From: Synergistaceae bacterium
Lineage (GTDB): Bacteria > Synergistota > Synergistia > Synergistales > Synergistaceae
Assembly: GCA_012728235.1 (NCBI GenBank)
Contig: JAAYFL010000086.1
Location: 1-52,407 of the forward strand
Direction of reading: 5' to 3'
Length of the DNA stretch: 52,407 nt
The notes below the pieces were generated by a model. It was not told where the DNA came from. It saw nothing but the letters and a program-made list of their open reading frames with translations, and made no database searches. The translations under genes and the position numbers were made by a program. Numbering within the stretch: the first letter of the stretch is position 1; each line of letters starts with the position of its first letter. Shown here in pieces: positions 45,181 through 52,407 of this stretch.

Positions 45181-46017
45181 CTACTTGCCATTTGCGTTGG
45201 GAAAGAACAGCTGTTTTCCTTCTAGTTTAAAACCGGCTATATCCTTTTGTACTTTTGGAGATGTAATCCACTCAATATACTTAAGTGCCAAATCATATTT
45301 GACATGGGCATGCTTGGCAGGGTTAACCGCCATTACACTGTACTGATTTAAAAGATTTTTATCTCCTTCTACAACAATGACCAGTCCTTTTTTCCCTTTT
45401 AATGCTGCATCATACTTTACAAAAGTCCCACGGTCGGTGAGGCAATAACCCTGTCTCTCGTCAGCGATATTGATTGTTTTTAACATTCCTTGTCCAGCTT
45501 GTACATACCAAGAAGCCTTATCAAAATCTTTTATTCCCGCCTTATCAAGAAGTTTAAGTTCGGCGGAGTGTGTTCCTGATTTATCAGCGCGGCTGACAAG
45601 GGGTAGTTTTTTATCCGCAATAATTTTCAACGCTTCTGTGACAGGTTTTCCCTTTATTCCGGCTGGGTCACTATCGGGACCTATAAGTACGAAGTCGTTG
45701 TACATTACTTGCCGACGATTAGTCGCAGCTCCCTCGGCCATAAACTTATCCTCTGCCGCCGGATCATGAGTCAGAACCACGTCCACATCTCCGTTTCTGC
45801 CGTGATTAAGCGCTTTCCCAGTACCCACTGAAATCCACTTGATTTCAATATTTGTATCTTTAAGAAGAATGGGGGCAAGGTAATCCAAAAGCCCTGTGTT
45901 GTCTGTGCTAGTTGTTGTCGCCATCTTGAGCACTGGAGCTGCTTGTGCGCTCCCTCCAAAAAGAAAAAGACAAAGAACAAGAGTCGTAATTATGGAGCGA
46001 TACTTTTTGATTTTCAT
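45181..46017 (-). CDS. tupA: Tungstate-binding periplasmic protein (TupA-like)
   Basis: The 278-residue precursor has a signal peptide (VLCLFLFGGSAQAA) followed by the TupA family motif MATTTSTDNTGLLD. Later conserved pieces include GRNGDVDVVLTHD and SRADKSGTHSAELKL. It captures tungstate in the periplasm for TupBC. The start is the ATG at 46017, with AGGAGG nine bases upstream. An open frame continues upstream to 46182, but that stretch is the riboswitch and is not coding. Tungsten import suggests tungstopterin enzymes such as formate dehydrogenase or aldehyde:ferredoxin oxidoreductase. Confidence 0.92.
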   Translation of the reverse strand: MKIKKYRSIITTLVLCLFLFGGSAQAAPVLKMATTTSTDNTGLLDYLAPILLKDTNIEIKWISVGTGKALNHGRNGDVDVVLTHDPAAEDKFMAEGAATNRRQVMYNDFVLIGPDSDPAGIKGKPVTEALKIIADKKLPLVSRADKSGTHSAELKLLDKAGIKDFDKASWYVQAGQGMLKTINIADERQGYCLTDRGTFVKYDAALKGKKGLVIVVEGDKNLLNQYSVMAVNPAKHAHVKYDLALKYIEWITSPKVQKDIAGFKLEGKQLFFPNANGK

Positions 46018-46021
46018 AAAA

Positions 46022-46245
46022 CATGGCCTCCTCATAATTTGTTCATAGCCTGAAGTGTGCCATTCGAAGGAGGGTTGACATGGCGAGACTCCTTTAGAGC
46101 ACGCCACATTGGCAATCCGAACCTCTTTCCACAATGGGAGACGGAACTGTTTCCTATTCCGCCCTAACGGCTTTTTCTCCATAGCAAGTGCCTTAGAAAA
46201 AAAAGCTTCAAGGTCTATGACGGTGGATGCTGCAATACATCCGTT
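46022..46245 (-). promoter_or_regulatory. Moco/Tuco-type riboswitch controlling tupABC
   Basis: On the minus strand the leader contains the Moco-core pattern AGGGCGGAA, a hairpin closed by CGGAA/TTCCG, then CTCCCATTGTGGAAAG and a GGTTCGGATTGCC tail. This parallels the E. coli moaA leader in order and spacing as I recall it. Upstream is a GGATG/CATCC hairpin near the probable 5' end; a TAATAT -10 lies at 46254-46249. Downstream, CCTCCT (46073-46068) can pair with the tupA ribosome binding site AGGAGG (46032-46027), and TGGCG/CGCCA forms a further hairpin (about 46106-46079). Regulation therefore looks translational. Whether molybdenum or tungsten cofactor is sensed is unknown; the transporter suggests tungsten. 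Confidence 0.75.
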
Positions 46246-46377
46246 GTCATATTACACTATTTCCTCTTTTTTTAAAATATTTAATTTATTAAAGATATAT
46301 TTCTTTCTAGAAAATATAAAAATATCAAATAAAATTCTAATTTTAAAATAACAGCGTAGAGGCCTATCTCCCTGTTT

Positions 46378-46462
46378 TTTTCCACAAAGATATCCACAGA
46401 GATAATCACACAATATACAGTGTTTCGTGGAAAAGAACCCTGTATATATAGCGTTATCCACT
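46378..46462 (+). promoter_or_regulatory. nrdJ control region: tandem NrdR boxes and three DnaA-box-like sites
   Basis: A near-consensus NrdR box, ACACAATATACAGTGT, is at 46408-46423. A second, weaker box (CCTGTATATATAGCGT) is at 46439-46454, 31 bases on, which is the usual three-turn spacing. DnaA-box-like nonamers occur at 46378-46386 (TTTTCCACA), 46390-46398 (ATATCCACA) and 46454-46462 (TTATCCACT). All lie upstream of or touching the putative -35. Bases 46255-46377 are AT-rich with nothing else seen. Confidence 0.7.
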
Positions 46463-46491
46463 TTACAATCTTGTGTCCTCTCTGATAGTAT
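46462..46491 (+). promoter_or_regulatory. Putative nrdJ promoter
   Basis: TTTACA (46462-46467) and TAGTAT (46486-46491) with an 18-base spacer follow the NrdR boxes. A GCGAAT-AAT-ATTCGC hairpin immediately precedes the ribosome binding site and could modulate translation. Confidence 0.45.
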
Positions 46492-46537
46492 TACTCGTGA
46501 GCGAATAATATTCGCAATTAAGGGGGAAATGATTATA

Positions 46538-48238
46538 ATGCTAATAAAACCATCATTTAATAAGTCTGCGCAAGACATTTTGTTGGATCGCTATCTTTGG
46601 AAAGATGACAATGGCGCCGTAAAAGAAACACCGGAACAGATGTTGCTAAGAATTGCAAAACACGTATCTTCAGCGGAGAAAACAACTCCTTTGCAGTACA
46701 AATGGGCTGATGAGTACTATGAAATTATGGCGAAACTTTTGTTTTTGCCCAACAGTCCCACAATAATGAATGCCGGCCGACCCGCCCCCCACGGTCAGCT
46801 AGCTGCCTGTTTTGTTATAGGCATAGAAGATTCAATGGAAAGTATTTGTGAAGCTATCCGTAAACAAATGCTTATACATAAAAGTGGTGGTGGTACCGGC
46901 TTTAATTTTTCCAATCTTCGTGGCTGCGGAGCTAAAGTAAACAGCACAAACGGACGTGCTTCGGGCCCGATTTCATTTATGAGTCTTTTTGATAAAGCCA
47001 CAGAAACAGTTCAGCAGGGCGGTATGCGTCGCGGTGCAAATATGGGAATACTAAACGTAGACCATGACGATATTCGTGAATTTATCCACTGTAAAGATCA
47101 GGATGGCACGATAAGCAATTTTAATATTTCCGTAGGAATATTTGATGACTTTATGGAGAAAGCTCAAGCAAATCCTGATGGAGAAGAAGCCGCTCTCCTT
47201 TACGATATTGCAGAATCTGCATGGCGCTCCGGTGATCCCGGCATTATTTTCTTGGATGCTATAAACCGTGGCAATACAACCCCTGATTTAGGGCCGCTTA
47301 CAAGTACCAATCCCTGTGGAGAGTCTCCGCTTTATGCCAATGAGGCATGCAATTTGGGATCAATAAACCTTTCAAAAATGGTTAAAGATGGCAAGTTTGA
47401 TTTTGAACTGTTAAAGGATGTCACAGCAGTTGCAACACGCTTCCTTGATAGCGTTATAGATGTAAACCACTATCCTCTACCTGAGATAGGAGAAGCGGTA
47501 ACTTTAACAAGAAAAATCGGACTCGGCGTCATGGGGTGGGCGGACTTGCTCTTCCAGCTTCTTATTCCTTACGACAGTGACGAAGCATTGGATTTGGCGG
47601 ATCAAATCATGTCTACAATACAAGAGACATCACATTCTGTTTCTGTTGCTCTCGGAAAAGAAAAAGGCATCCCTGCGTCATTGGAACACCTCGGACGTCG
47701 CAACGCCACTTTGACATGTATTGCTCCGACAGGAACTATTGCTTTATTGGCAGATTGCTCTTCCGGGATTGAACCTCTTTTTGCGTTAGAGCATTCAAGA
47801 GTGAGAACTCAAATAGATGGGACAAAGGTTGTAATGAAACAGGCCAATCGCTACTATGAGAAAGCCATGAAAAACAATTTATCCGAAGACATTATTAATT
47901 CTGTCTTTATTACGTCTCATCAAGTCGCACCGATATCACACGTAAAGACACAAGGGGTTTTTCAAAAATATACAGATCTTGCTGTTTCCAAAACAATAAA
48001 TCTCTCTAATGACAGCACAGTTCAAGATGTTATTGATTCCTATACCCTTGCTTGGAAAGAAGGTTGTAAAGGGATTACAATTTATCGTGACGGATCGAAA
48101 TCCGTGCAAGTTCTTTACCGCAAAGAGGAAGATGCCGCAAAAAAACCTGAAGCAGAAAACACAAAAGAACCTGTTCCAGTCCTTGCAACAACAGCAAAGA
48201 AACCCTTAAAACTTATGCTTAAACGTAACAGCTACTAA
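46538..48238 (+). CDS. nrdJ: Adenosylcobalamin-dependent ribonucleotide reductase (class II)
   Basis: The 566-residue enzyme reduces ribonucleotides using a thiyl radical made from adenosylcobalamin. The active site is in NPCGESPLYANEACNLGSINLSKM (radical cysteine, glutamate and partner cysteine; written here only as a landmark in two parts, NPCGE and EACNLGS), with the other redox cysteine in LAACFVIG and the phosphate-binding APTGTIALL region. No ATP cone is obvious. The usual C-terminal redox cysteine pair is absent: the chain ends PLKLMLKRNSY without cysteine. The start is ATG at 46538, eleven bases after AGGGGG; a nearer ATG at 46529 is only two bases away from it. Confidence 0.92.
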   Translation: MLIKPSFNKSAQDILLDRYLWKDDNGAVKETPEQMLLRIAKHVSSAEKTTPLQYKWADEYYEIMAKLLFLPNSPTIMNAGRPAPHGQLAACFVIGIEDSMESICEAIRKQMLIHKSGGGTGFNFSNLRGCGAKVNSTNGRASGPISFMSLFDKATETVQQGGMRRGANMGILNVDHDDIREFIHCKDQDGTISNFNISVGIFDDFMEKAQANPDGEEAALLYDIAESAWRSGDPGIIFLDAINRGNTTPDLGPLTSTNPCGESPLYANEACNLGSINLSKMVKDGKFDFELLKDVTAVATRFLDSVIDVNHYPLPEIGEAVTLTRKIGLGVMGWADLLFQLLIPYDSDEALDLADQIMSTIQETSHSVSVALGKEKGIPASLEHLGRRNATLTCIAPTGTIALLADCSSGIEPLFALEHSRVRTQIDGTKVVMKQANRYYEKAMKNNLSEDIINSVFITSHQVAPISHVKTQGVFQKYTDLAVSKTINLSNDSTVQDVIDSYTLAWKEGCKGITIYRDGSKSVQVLYRKEEDAAKKPEAENTKEPVPVLATTAKKPLKLMLKRNSY

Positions 48239-48261
48239 AATTCATCTAACTTATTTATATT

Positions 48262-48307
48262 ATAAAACAGGATGGGTTCCCAAATTTGGGACCCCATCCT
48301 GTTTTAT
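48262..48307 (+). terminator. Intrinsic terminator after nrdJ
   Basis: Arms 48262-48276 and 48293-48307 pair over 15 bp (ATAAAACAGGATGGG and complement), capped by a second palindrome TCCCAAATTTGGGA. The 3' arm supplies GTTTTAT. Confidence 0.9.
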
Positions 48308-48421
48308 GCTCTATAATTTTATTATTAAATTATTAATTTATTTTATTTATAACTTAACAATAACAACATCTATTTTTATAATTATGATAATTCTGATGCA
48401 ACGAGGACAGGAGTGCATTTT

Positions 48422-49924
48422 ATGCTTAAGAAAAAAACATTAATAAAGATGGCCGTGGCGCTCATATTATTGTGCACTCCATGCTCGCGGGCCTATGCTT
48501 TAAAAATTTATATTACAGCTCCCAAACTTGAAGAGCAGGTACTAGAATCCGGAAGAGATTTCTACGTAATTGGCCGAATAGACAGAGAGGGGAGAAAAGC
48601 TTCTGACTCTCCAATAGACATCAAAGTAGAAGTTGTTCTTACAGGAGATGCAAGAGATGGGAAAATGAAACCGGTACGAAGTGTACAAAGTCGTGTTGAT
48701 AAAAAAACCGGAGTCACTCCCATGCGTGATATTTTACTAAAATATGATGGCAAAGCACCACACGTTAAACTAACAGATGAAGAACTGCTTAAATCACCCC
48801 CTCCCGATCTTGTTTATCACAGTGAAACTCCAGAAAGTTTCTATGATCCGAGAGTAAAAGCTGTTGTGACAGAGAATAGTTTTGCCGTTTTAATTCAGGG
48901 TGGTTGCACAAAATCTTTTGACAGCAGCTATAAAGAAATATATGAAAAAGATTTGGAATGGGGACTATATAGGGTATTACTAACCGTCATATCCGGTGAC
49001 ACAACGCTCAGTGAACATGACGTTTCGCTAAACAGCCATTCTTTCGATATAATGTTTGGTTCTGTTCAAGAAAAAATTCTCGCTCGTTTTTCTCCCATTC
49101 AACACGTAAAAAAAGTGGAAAAATTCGTTGAGAAACGAGGAATAAGAATGTACAGAGACCCCTTTCCTGGGTACTGGAGCATAGGGCTCCCCTCCGCATA
49201 TGAAATACCTTTAAGATGGAGAGAAAATGATGGTTTAGAGTATGTTAGCGGAAAAATCCATGCGATTTTATACAATATTGCTCAAGAGAAATGTGCAACT
49301 CAATCAGTTGAAATAGGACGCATTGCTTTTGAAGGCTTTCTCAATTCTGACGAGGTTCTTTATTATTATTACGATATAGGAGAACCTCTCCTTAATATCA
49401 AAACTCCTTCCGGAATAAAATCGATTGAGGGCGAAATAATTCCATTTGGATATGAGAAGAAAATTCGTTTTACACGTGCAGAATTTAACAACAAAAGTAC
49501 CTATAACCCTGCCGACGTCATTGACGTGGTGGATACAAACGTTTACAATTCCGTAGCTGTTAACCGAGGGGAAGACTTTGTTGTCAACGGCGTGGTTACT
49601 CCAATTCAACCTCTCCTCTCTGAAGTGGAGCCAAATAGCGACGGAACCTTTTCTGTCAACAATAGAATCTCATATCTCCATTACGATTTTGTTAACATGA
49701 TAGAAGGAACTCTTCATTCAGAAAATAAACCAGTTCTGTTACAAAGAACTTTTGAGGAAAATAATAAAAAACTAACAGAAGAATCAATATATGAATTTCG
49801 ACATGCTTTCAGATTTCCCCAAAAAATGGACGGGAAAATAGTTACTGTTATAGTAAAAGGGTATGATGTAAAAGGCGACGAAGTAGCGGGAACTGAAGAA
49901 AAGTTCTATTTGCGTGTAAGATAA
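48422..49924 (+). CDS. Exported protein of unknown function
   Basis: I do not recognise this 500-residue protein. It has a clear signal peptide (hydrophobic core AVALILLCTP, cleavage after a SRAYA-like site), and the mature part is rich in beta-prone stretches with no TM segment. Features include SPPPDLVYHSETPESFYDPR, a proline- and aromatic-rich middle (RDPFPGYWSIGLPSAYEIPL), and a repeated theme of short beta segments ending GEEKFYLRVR-like, which suggests Ig-like or beta-sandwich modules. Two lone cysteines occur in the mature chain. GGAG precedes the ATG at 48422; a GTG three codons earlier is too close to it. It lies between nrdJ and a MATE gene without visible operon links. Confidence 0.75.
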   Translation: MLKKKTLIKMAVALILLCTPCSRAYALKIYITAPKLEEQVLESGRDFYVIGRIDREGRKASDSPIDIKVEVVLTGDARDGKMKPVRSVQSRVDKKTGVTPMRDILLKYDGKAPHVKLTDEELLKSPPPDLVYHSETPESFYDPRVKAVVTENSFAVLIQGGCTKSFDSSYKEIYEKDLEWGLYRVLLTVISGDTTLSEHDVSLNSHSFDIMFGSVQEKILARFSPIQHVKKVEKFVEKRGIRMYRDPFPGYWSIGLPSAYEIPLRWRENDGLEYVSGKIHAILYNIAQEKCATQSVEIGRIAFEGFLNSDEVLYYYYDIGEPLLNIKTPSGIKSIEGEIIPFGYEKKIRFTRAEFNNKSTYNPADVIDVVDTNVYNSVAVNRGEDFVVNGVVTPIQPLLSEVEPNSDGTFSVNNRISYLHYDFVNMIEGTLHSENKPVLLQRTFEENNKKLTEESIYEFRHAFRFPQKMDGKIVTVIVKGYDVKGDEVAGTEEKFYLRVR

Positions 49925-50012
49925 CATATAGAGATGTGGGACATCAACATTATGGAAAGGAAGAATCGTCATAACTACAGAGATTAATACCGGGGGAAGT
50001 CAAACTCATAAC

Positions 50013-51356
50013 ATGATGCTAAAGGAAAAAACTACAACGTTATTACTCCGCTTTGCCTTGCCTTCCATGTTTGGGATGATTGCTGGTGCAATATATAATA
50101 TTGTTGACAGAATTTTTGTCGGACACTATGTGGGATCTACCGGCTTGGCTGCAATTACAACAGCCTTTCCTATAATGGTGCTAATGACAGCTCTATCTTC
50201 TCTTGTAGGAGTCGGTGGAAGCTCACGAATTGCTATTCTCTATGGTGCAAAAAGAAAAAGAGCTGCCGAACATGTCCTTTCTCAGTCAATAGTGCTTCTA
50301 TTTTTTATTGGCTGTCTGGTTTCTGTCATAGGCTTTTATTTCACGAATAATATTTTGCACCTCTCCGGAGCCAGTGAAACCCTACTCCCAATGGCTCGCG
50401 ATTATATGTATATGATTCTTCTTGCAGGCCCTCTTGCATTGATATCCTTTGCGCTAAACCCTCTGATTCGTTCATGTGGCAGCCCACGATATGCAATGAC
50501 AACTCAAATTCTTGGTGCAATTGCAAACATCATCCTAGACGCAATATTTATTGTTTATTTTAAAATGGGAGTAGAAGGTGCAGCCTTGGGAACTGTTTTG
50601 GCCCAAGCGGCCGTAACTGTTTTCGGGCTTGCTTTCTTTACTTTTAAAAACACTCCATTGAGAATAAGGTTCTATTTTATGGTACGCCCTAAAATTGAAA
50701 TCATAAAAAGGATTATGACTGTAGGAAGCGCGAATTTTATTATGCAGCTTGCCTTCGTTATTTTGGTCACCATTATGAATCGCAAGGTACTTTTTTACGG
50801 TGGAGAAATAGGATTATCGGCATTCGGAGTGTTCTTCAGTATAGACACTCTTTTATTCCTTCCGGCCTTTGCCATAGCCGACGCAGTGCAACCTATCATT
50901 GGATATAACTATGGTGCCGGCCTTCCTAAGAGAGCAATAGAAACTATTAAAAAATCTCTAGTTCTTGTCACTTCTTTCTATACTTGTAGTTGGATTCTCG
51001 CTCAATTTTTTGCTAGAGAAATTATAATGCTGTTTAGTGATGAACCCGAACTCCTCGCATTAGGAATCCCTGGAATGAGAATAGGGTATTCCGGTCTTGT
51101 TTTTTTTGGATTAACTGTTATCACGAATGCTGCGCTTCAAGGTCTTGGAAAAGCGAAAGAATCTCTAATGCTTTCGACTATGAGGCAAGGACTTTTCATG
51201 TATCCCCTCGTTTTCATCCTTCCTCGCTTCTTTGGTTTTTGGGGGATATGGGCTACTTTCCCGGCAGGAGATTTCTTAGGAGCATTCACAGCTTTCTTTT
51301 TCATGAGACGCACAATAAAGTGGCTAAAATCGCCCGAAGCTTTGATAATAAAATAA
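50013..51356 (+). CDS. MATE-family multidrug/cation efflux transporter
   Basis: The transporter (447 residues from this ATG) has twelve TM segments in two related halves. Family landmarks include LPSMFGMIAGAIYNIVDRIFVG at the N terminus, LNPLIRSCGSPRYAM, and PIIGYNYGAG in the second half. It would export cationic compounds with sodium or proton exchange. The start is doubtful: the best ribosome binding site (GGAAAGGAAG) lies before 49971, where the in-frame codon is ATA, and the 14 codons between (reading TTEINTGGSQTHN) look like a normal MATE leader. The N terminus may therefore begin at a non-AUG codon. Confidence 0.9.
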   Translation: MMLKEKTTTLLLRFALPSMFGMIAGAIYNIVDRIFVGHYVGSTGLAAITTAFPIMVLMTALSSLVGVGGSSRIAILYGAKRKRAAEHVLSQSIVLLFFIGCLVSVIGFYFTNNILHLSGASETLLPMARDYMYMILLAGPLALISFALNPLIRSCGSPRYAMTTQILGAIANIILDAIFIVYFKMGVEGAALGTVLAQAAVTVFGLAFFTFKNTPLRIRFYFMVRPKIEIIKRIMTVGSANFIMQLAFVILVTIMNRKVLFYGGEIGLSAFGVFFSIDTLLFLPAFAIADAVQPIIGYNYGAGLPKRAIETIKKSLVLVTSFYTCSWILAQFFAREIIMLFSDEPELLALGIPGMRIGYSGLVFFGLTVITNAALQGLGKAKESLMLSTMRQGLFMYPLVFILPRFFGFWGIWATFPAGDFLGAFTAFFFMRRTIKWLKSPEALIIK

Positions 51357-51489
51357 TCTGTTTATAAAAGCATAGACAGAGAAAATGAGCGGTGCTACGA
51401 TATTTCTCCTGTGAAATAAATTCATGAGAGTCTAACACGCACTACTACATGATGTGAACTATAACTTTTTGTTTGTTTTGTCCCTTACG

Positions 51490-51526
51490 AAAAAACCTTA
51501 CTCCATAAAATACTTTATCAGTAAGG
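51490..51526 (-). terminator. Intrinsic terminator overlapping the end of the small membrane-protein gene
   Basis: On the minus strand CCTTACT (51526-51520) pairs with AGTAAGG (51502-51496), with ATAAA/TTTAT extending the stem inside and six Ts after it (51495-51490). Confidence 0.75.
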
Positions 51527-51662
51527 TAAAGACTGCAACTCCTACAAAAATAGCCACAGTCCCTCCCGTAGAGATTGAGGAGGATTTTGAAGCCTCCGCC
51601 GTAGCAGAACACAACAAGAGAGTAATAGGGGTAAGCAACAATATACTTTTCGTTTTTTTCAT
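51498..51662 (-). CDS. Small membrane protein with signal-like N terminus
   Basis: The 54-residue product has a basic start (MKKTKS), a hydrophobic signal-like core ending SATAEAS, a serine/glycine-rich linker, and a second hydrophobic segment (GGTVAIFVGVAVFTLLIKYF). I do not recognise it. Reality of the gene is supported by the balanced membrane-protein composition and by an intrinsic terminator built into its 3' end. An upstream in-frame TTG at 51686 would add eight residues; the ribosome binding site is weak for either. Confidence 0.5.
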   Translation of the reverse strand: MKKTKSILLLTPITLLLCSATAEASKSSSISTGGTVAIFVGVAVFTLLIKYFME

Positions 51663-51875
51663 ACCGTTGGATAAACCACCTTTCAAGACGATTCTGTCTC
51701 TATTTTTATATATTTATTTTACTTCCCTTATCAATATCATATCAATATTGCCCTGTTTTTAATAGTCAAGCAATCTCCCTTATACATTATCCTCTTGTAT
51801 AAATAAAAATAAGTGTTATTCACATTTGTCTTTTTAGGGATAATGATAAAATTAAGGAGCATTGGGGGAGAAAAA

Positions 51876-52247
51876 ATGGATTATCACATACGTAATTTTA
51901 AGGATACGAAACGCATAATATCCAGAGATTTATGTGACTTGGCAGAGCTGTTGCATCCCGGCAAAGAAAAGCTCCCATTCGATTCTTTTTCCGTGTCGCA
52001 TGCTATGCTTTCTCCTCACAGTAAATCTCTTCCACATAAACTTGTTGAATCGACAGAAATATATATAGTCATAGAAGGAGCCGCAACGCTTCATTTAAAC
52101 CAAGAAAAGATAGAATTAAAAAAGGGGACAACTGTAGTGATTCCTGCATCGGCAGAGCAGTACATAGTCAATGACTCTGATGATAGCTTAGAGCTTTTAT
52201 GCATAGTTACTCCGCCATGGAGCTATGATGATGAGATAATCAATTAA
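51876..52247 (+). CDS. Single-domain cupin protein
   Basis: The 123-residue protein is a small beta-barrel cupin. The first cupin motif is degenerate but recognisable in SLPHKLVESTEIYIVIEGAA, with GTTVVIPASAEQYIVND as the second. One histidine and one glutamate of the metal set are visible. The start is the ATG at 51876, five bases after GGGGGAG; an upstream in-frame start at 51813 is rejected. Possible roles include sugar-phosphate isomerase-like or regulatory binding. It is followed by a histidine phosphatase gene 24 bases on, likely in one operon. Confidence 0.8.
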   Translation: MDYHIRNFKDTKRIISRDLCDLAELLHPGKEKLPFDSFSVSHAMLSPHSKSLPHKLVESTEIYIVIEGAATLHLNQEKIELKKGTTVVIPASAEQYIVNDSDDSLELLCIVTPPWSYDDEIIN

Positions 52248-52271
52248 TTTTTTATAATAGAGAGGTTAGAT

Positions 52272-52407
52272 ATGACAAAAGGACTTAATATTTTTTTAAT
52301 GAGACACGCAAAACCGGACCTTCCTCATGGAGGAAGGCTTTATTACGGACAAACAGATTATCCTCTTTCAAAGGAAGGCGAAACTCATGCCATGCAAATT
52401 GGAGAGA
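52272..52407 (+). CDS. Histidine phosphatase superfamily protein, 3' truncated by the window
   Basis: Only the first 45 codons are visible. They read through LMRHAKPDLPHG (the RH phosphohistidine motif) and GQTDYPLSKEGETHA, which fits the histidine phosphatase (phosphoglycerate mutase-like) superfamily. The pattern resembles alpha-ribazole phosphatase CobC of cobalamin synthesis as well as general phosphatases, so the substrate is open. GAGG precedes the ATG at 52272. Confidence 0.8.
   Translation, partial: MTKGLNIFLMRHAKPDLPHGGRLYYGQTDYPLSKEGETHAMQIGE

Noticed and set aside
46018-46182. Open frame extending TupA by 55 residues at the N terminus
   Set aside because: It runs through the Moco/Tuco-type leader, places residues ahead of a proper signal peptide, and ignores the ideal AGGAGG-spaced ATG at 46017.
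46378-46462. A replication origin, from the cluster of DnaA-like boxes
   Set aside because: Only three imperfect boxes, no AT-rich repeat array, and no dnaA, dnaN, gidA or rpmH nearby; the boxes fit promoter regulation of nrdJ better.
46427-46537. Upstream extension of nrdJ
   Set aside because: It overlaps the NrdR boxes and the promoter; AGGGGG fits the ATG at 46538.
1-52407. CRISPR arrays, insertion sequences, prophage or integrase genes
   Set aside because: No regularly spaced repeats, transposase-like or integrase-like proteins, or terminal inverted repeats were seen; the only possible mobile trace is the unresolved intron-like RNA upstream of speD.

Overview
The window looks like chromosome of an anaerobic, outer-membrane-bearing fermenter with AT-rich DNA. 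Lipid A acyltransferase, a complete Ara4N lipid A pathway, TolC and an RND pump point to a Gram-negative envelope. Pyruvate:ferredoxin oxidoreductase, HydF, phosphate butyryltransferase, a B12-dependent ribonucleotide reductase and tungstate import point to strict anaerobiosis and amino-acid or organic-acid fermentation. A T-box leader gives a Firmicutes-like regulatory flavour. The mix fits Synergistota best, with Negativicutes as the alternative; this is inference from gene content, not a phylogenetic placement.

Layout. 1-3.3 kb: end of an MrfA-like helicase, prepilin peptidase, LpxL, RidA. 3.3-5.4 kb: an acid-CoA ligase behind a T-box whose specifier reads as UAC (Tyr). 5.7 kb: tRNA-Asn. 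6-12.5 kb: RND pump, TolC and adaptor, then gpmA. 12.6-13.9 kb: NCS2 nucleobase permease. 14.1-22.4 kb: arnT-B-C-A(formyltransferase)-A(decarboxylase)-D-E/F-ugd, a self-contained Ara4N operon with ArnA split in two. 22.5-26.4 kb (minus): speD-speA-speE-speB, arginine to spermidine, preceded by a ~400-nt structured RNA and a terminator. 26.9-32.1 kb (minus): nifJ and a biotin-domain-less oadA/pycB. 32.5-35.8 kb (minus): M23 peptidase, alpha/beta hydrolase, Ptb, DUF502 protein. 35.9-37.8 kb: PlsC and a CNNM/CorC protein. 37.9-39.9 kb (minus): ApbE, NusG-II, Gx transporter. 40.2-43.3 kb: HydF and a nucleoside kinase. 43.4-46.2 kb (minus): tungstate transporter tupABC behind a Moco/Tuco-type riboswitch. 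46.4-48.2 kb: nrdJ behind NrdR and DnaA boxes. 48.4-52.4 kb: an unrecognised exported protein, a MATE transporter, a tiny membrane protein, a cupin and a truncated histidine phosphatase.

Most notable. Four RNA or DNA control regions are worth attention: the Tyr T-box on a CoA ligase, which suggests tyrosine salvage from arylacetate; the structured RNA ahead of speD, possibly a decayed group II intron or a new leader; the Moco/Tuco switch with a visible anti-Shine-Dalgarno; and the nrdJ promoter with tandem NrdR and DnaA boxes. The envelope-defence block (pump plus arn) predicts intrinsic tolerance of cationic peptides. Several genes lack an AUG at the position where the ribosome binding site and protein family place the start.
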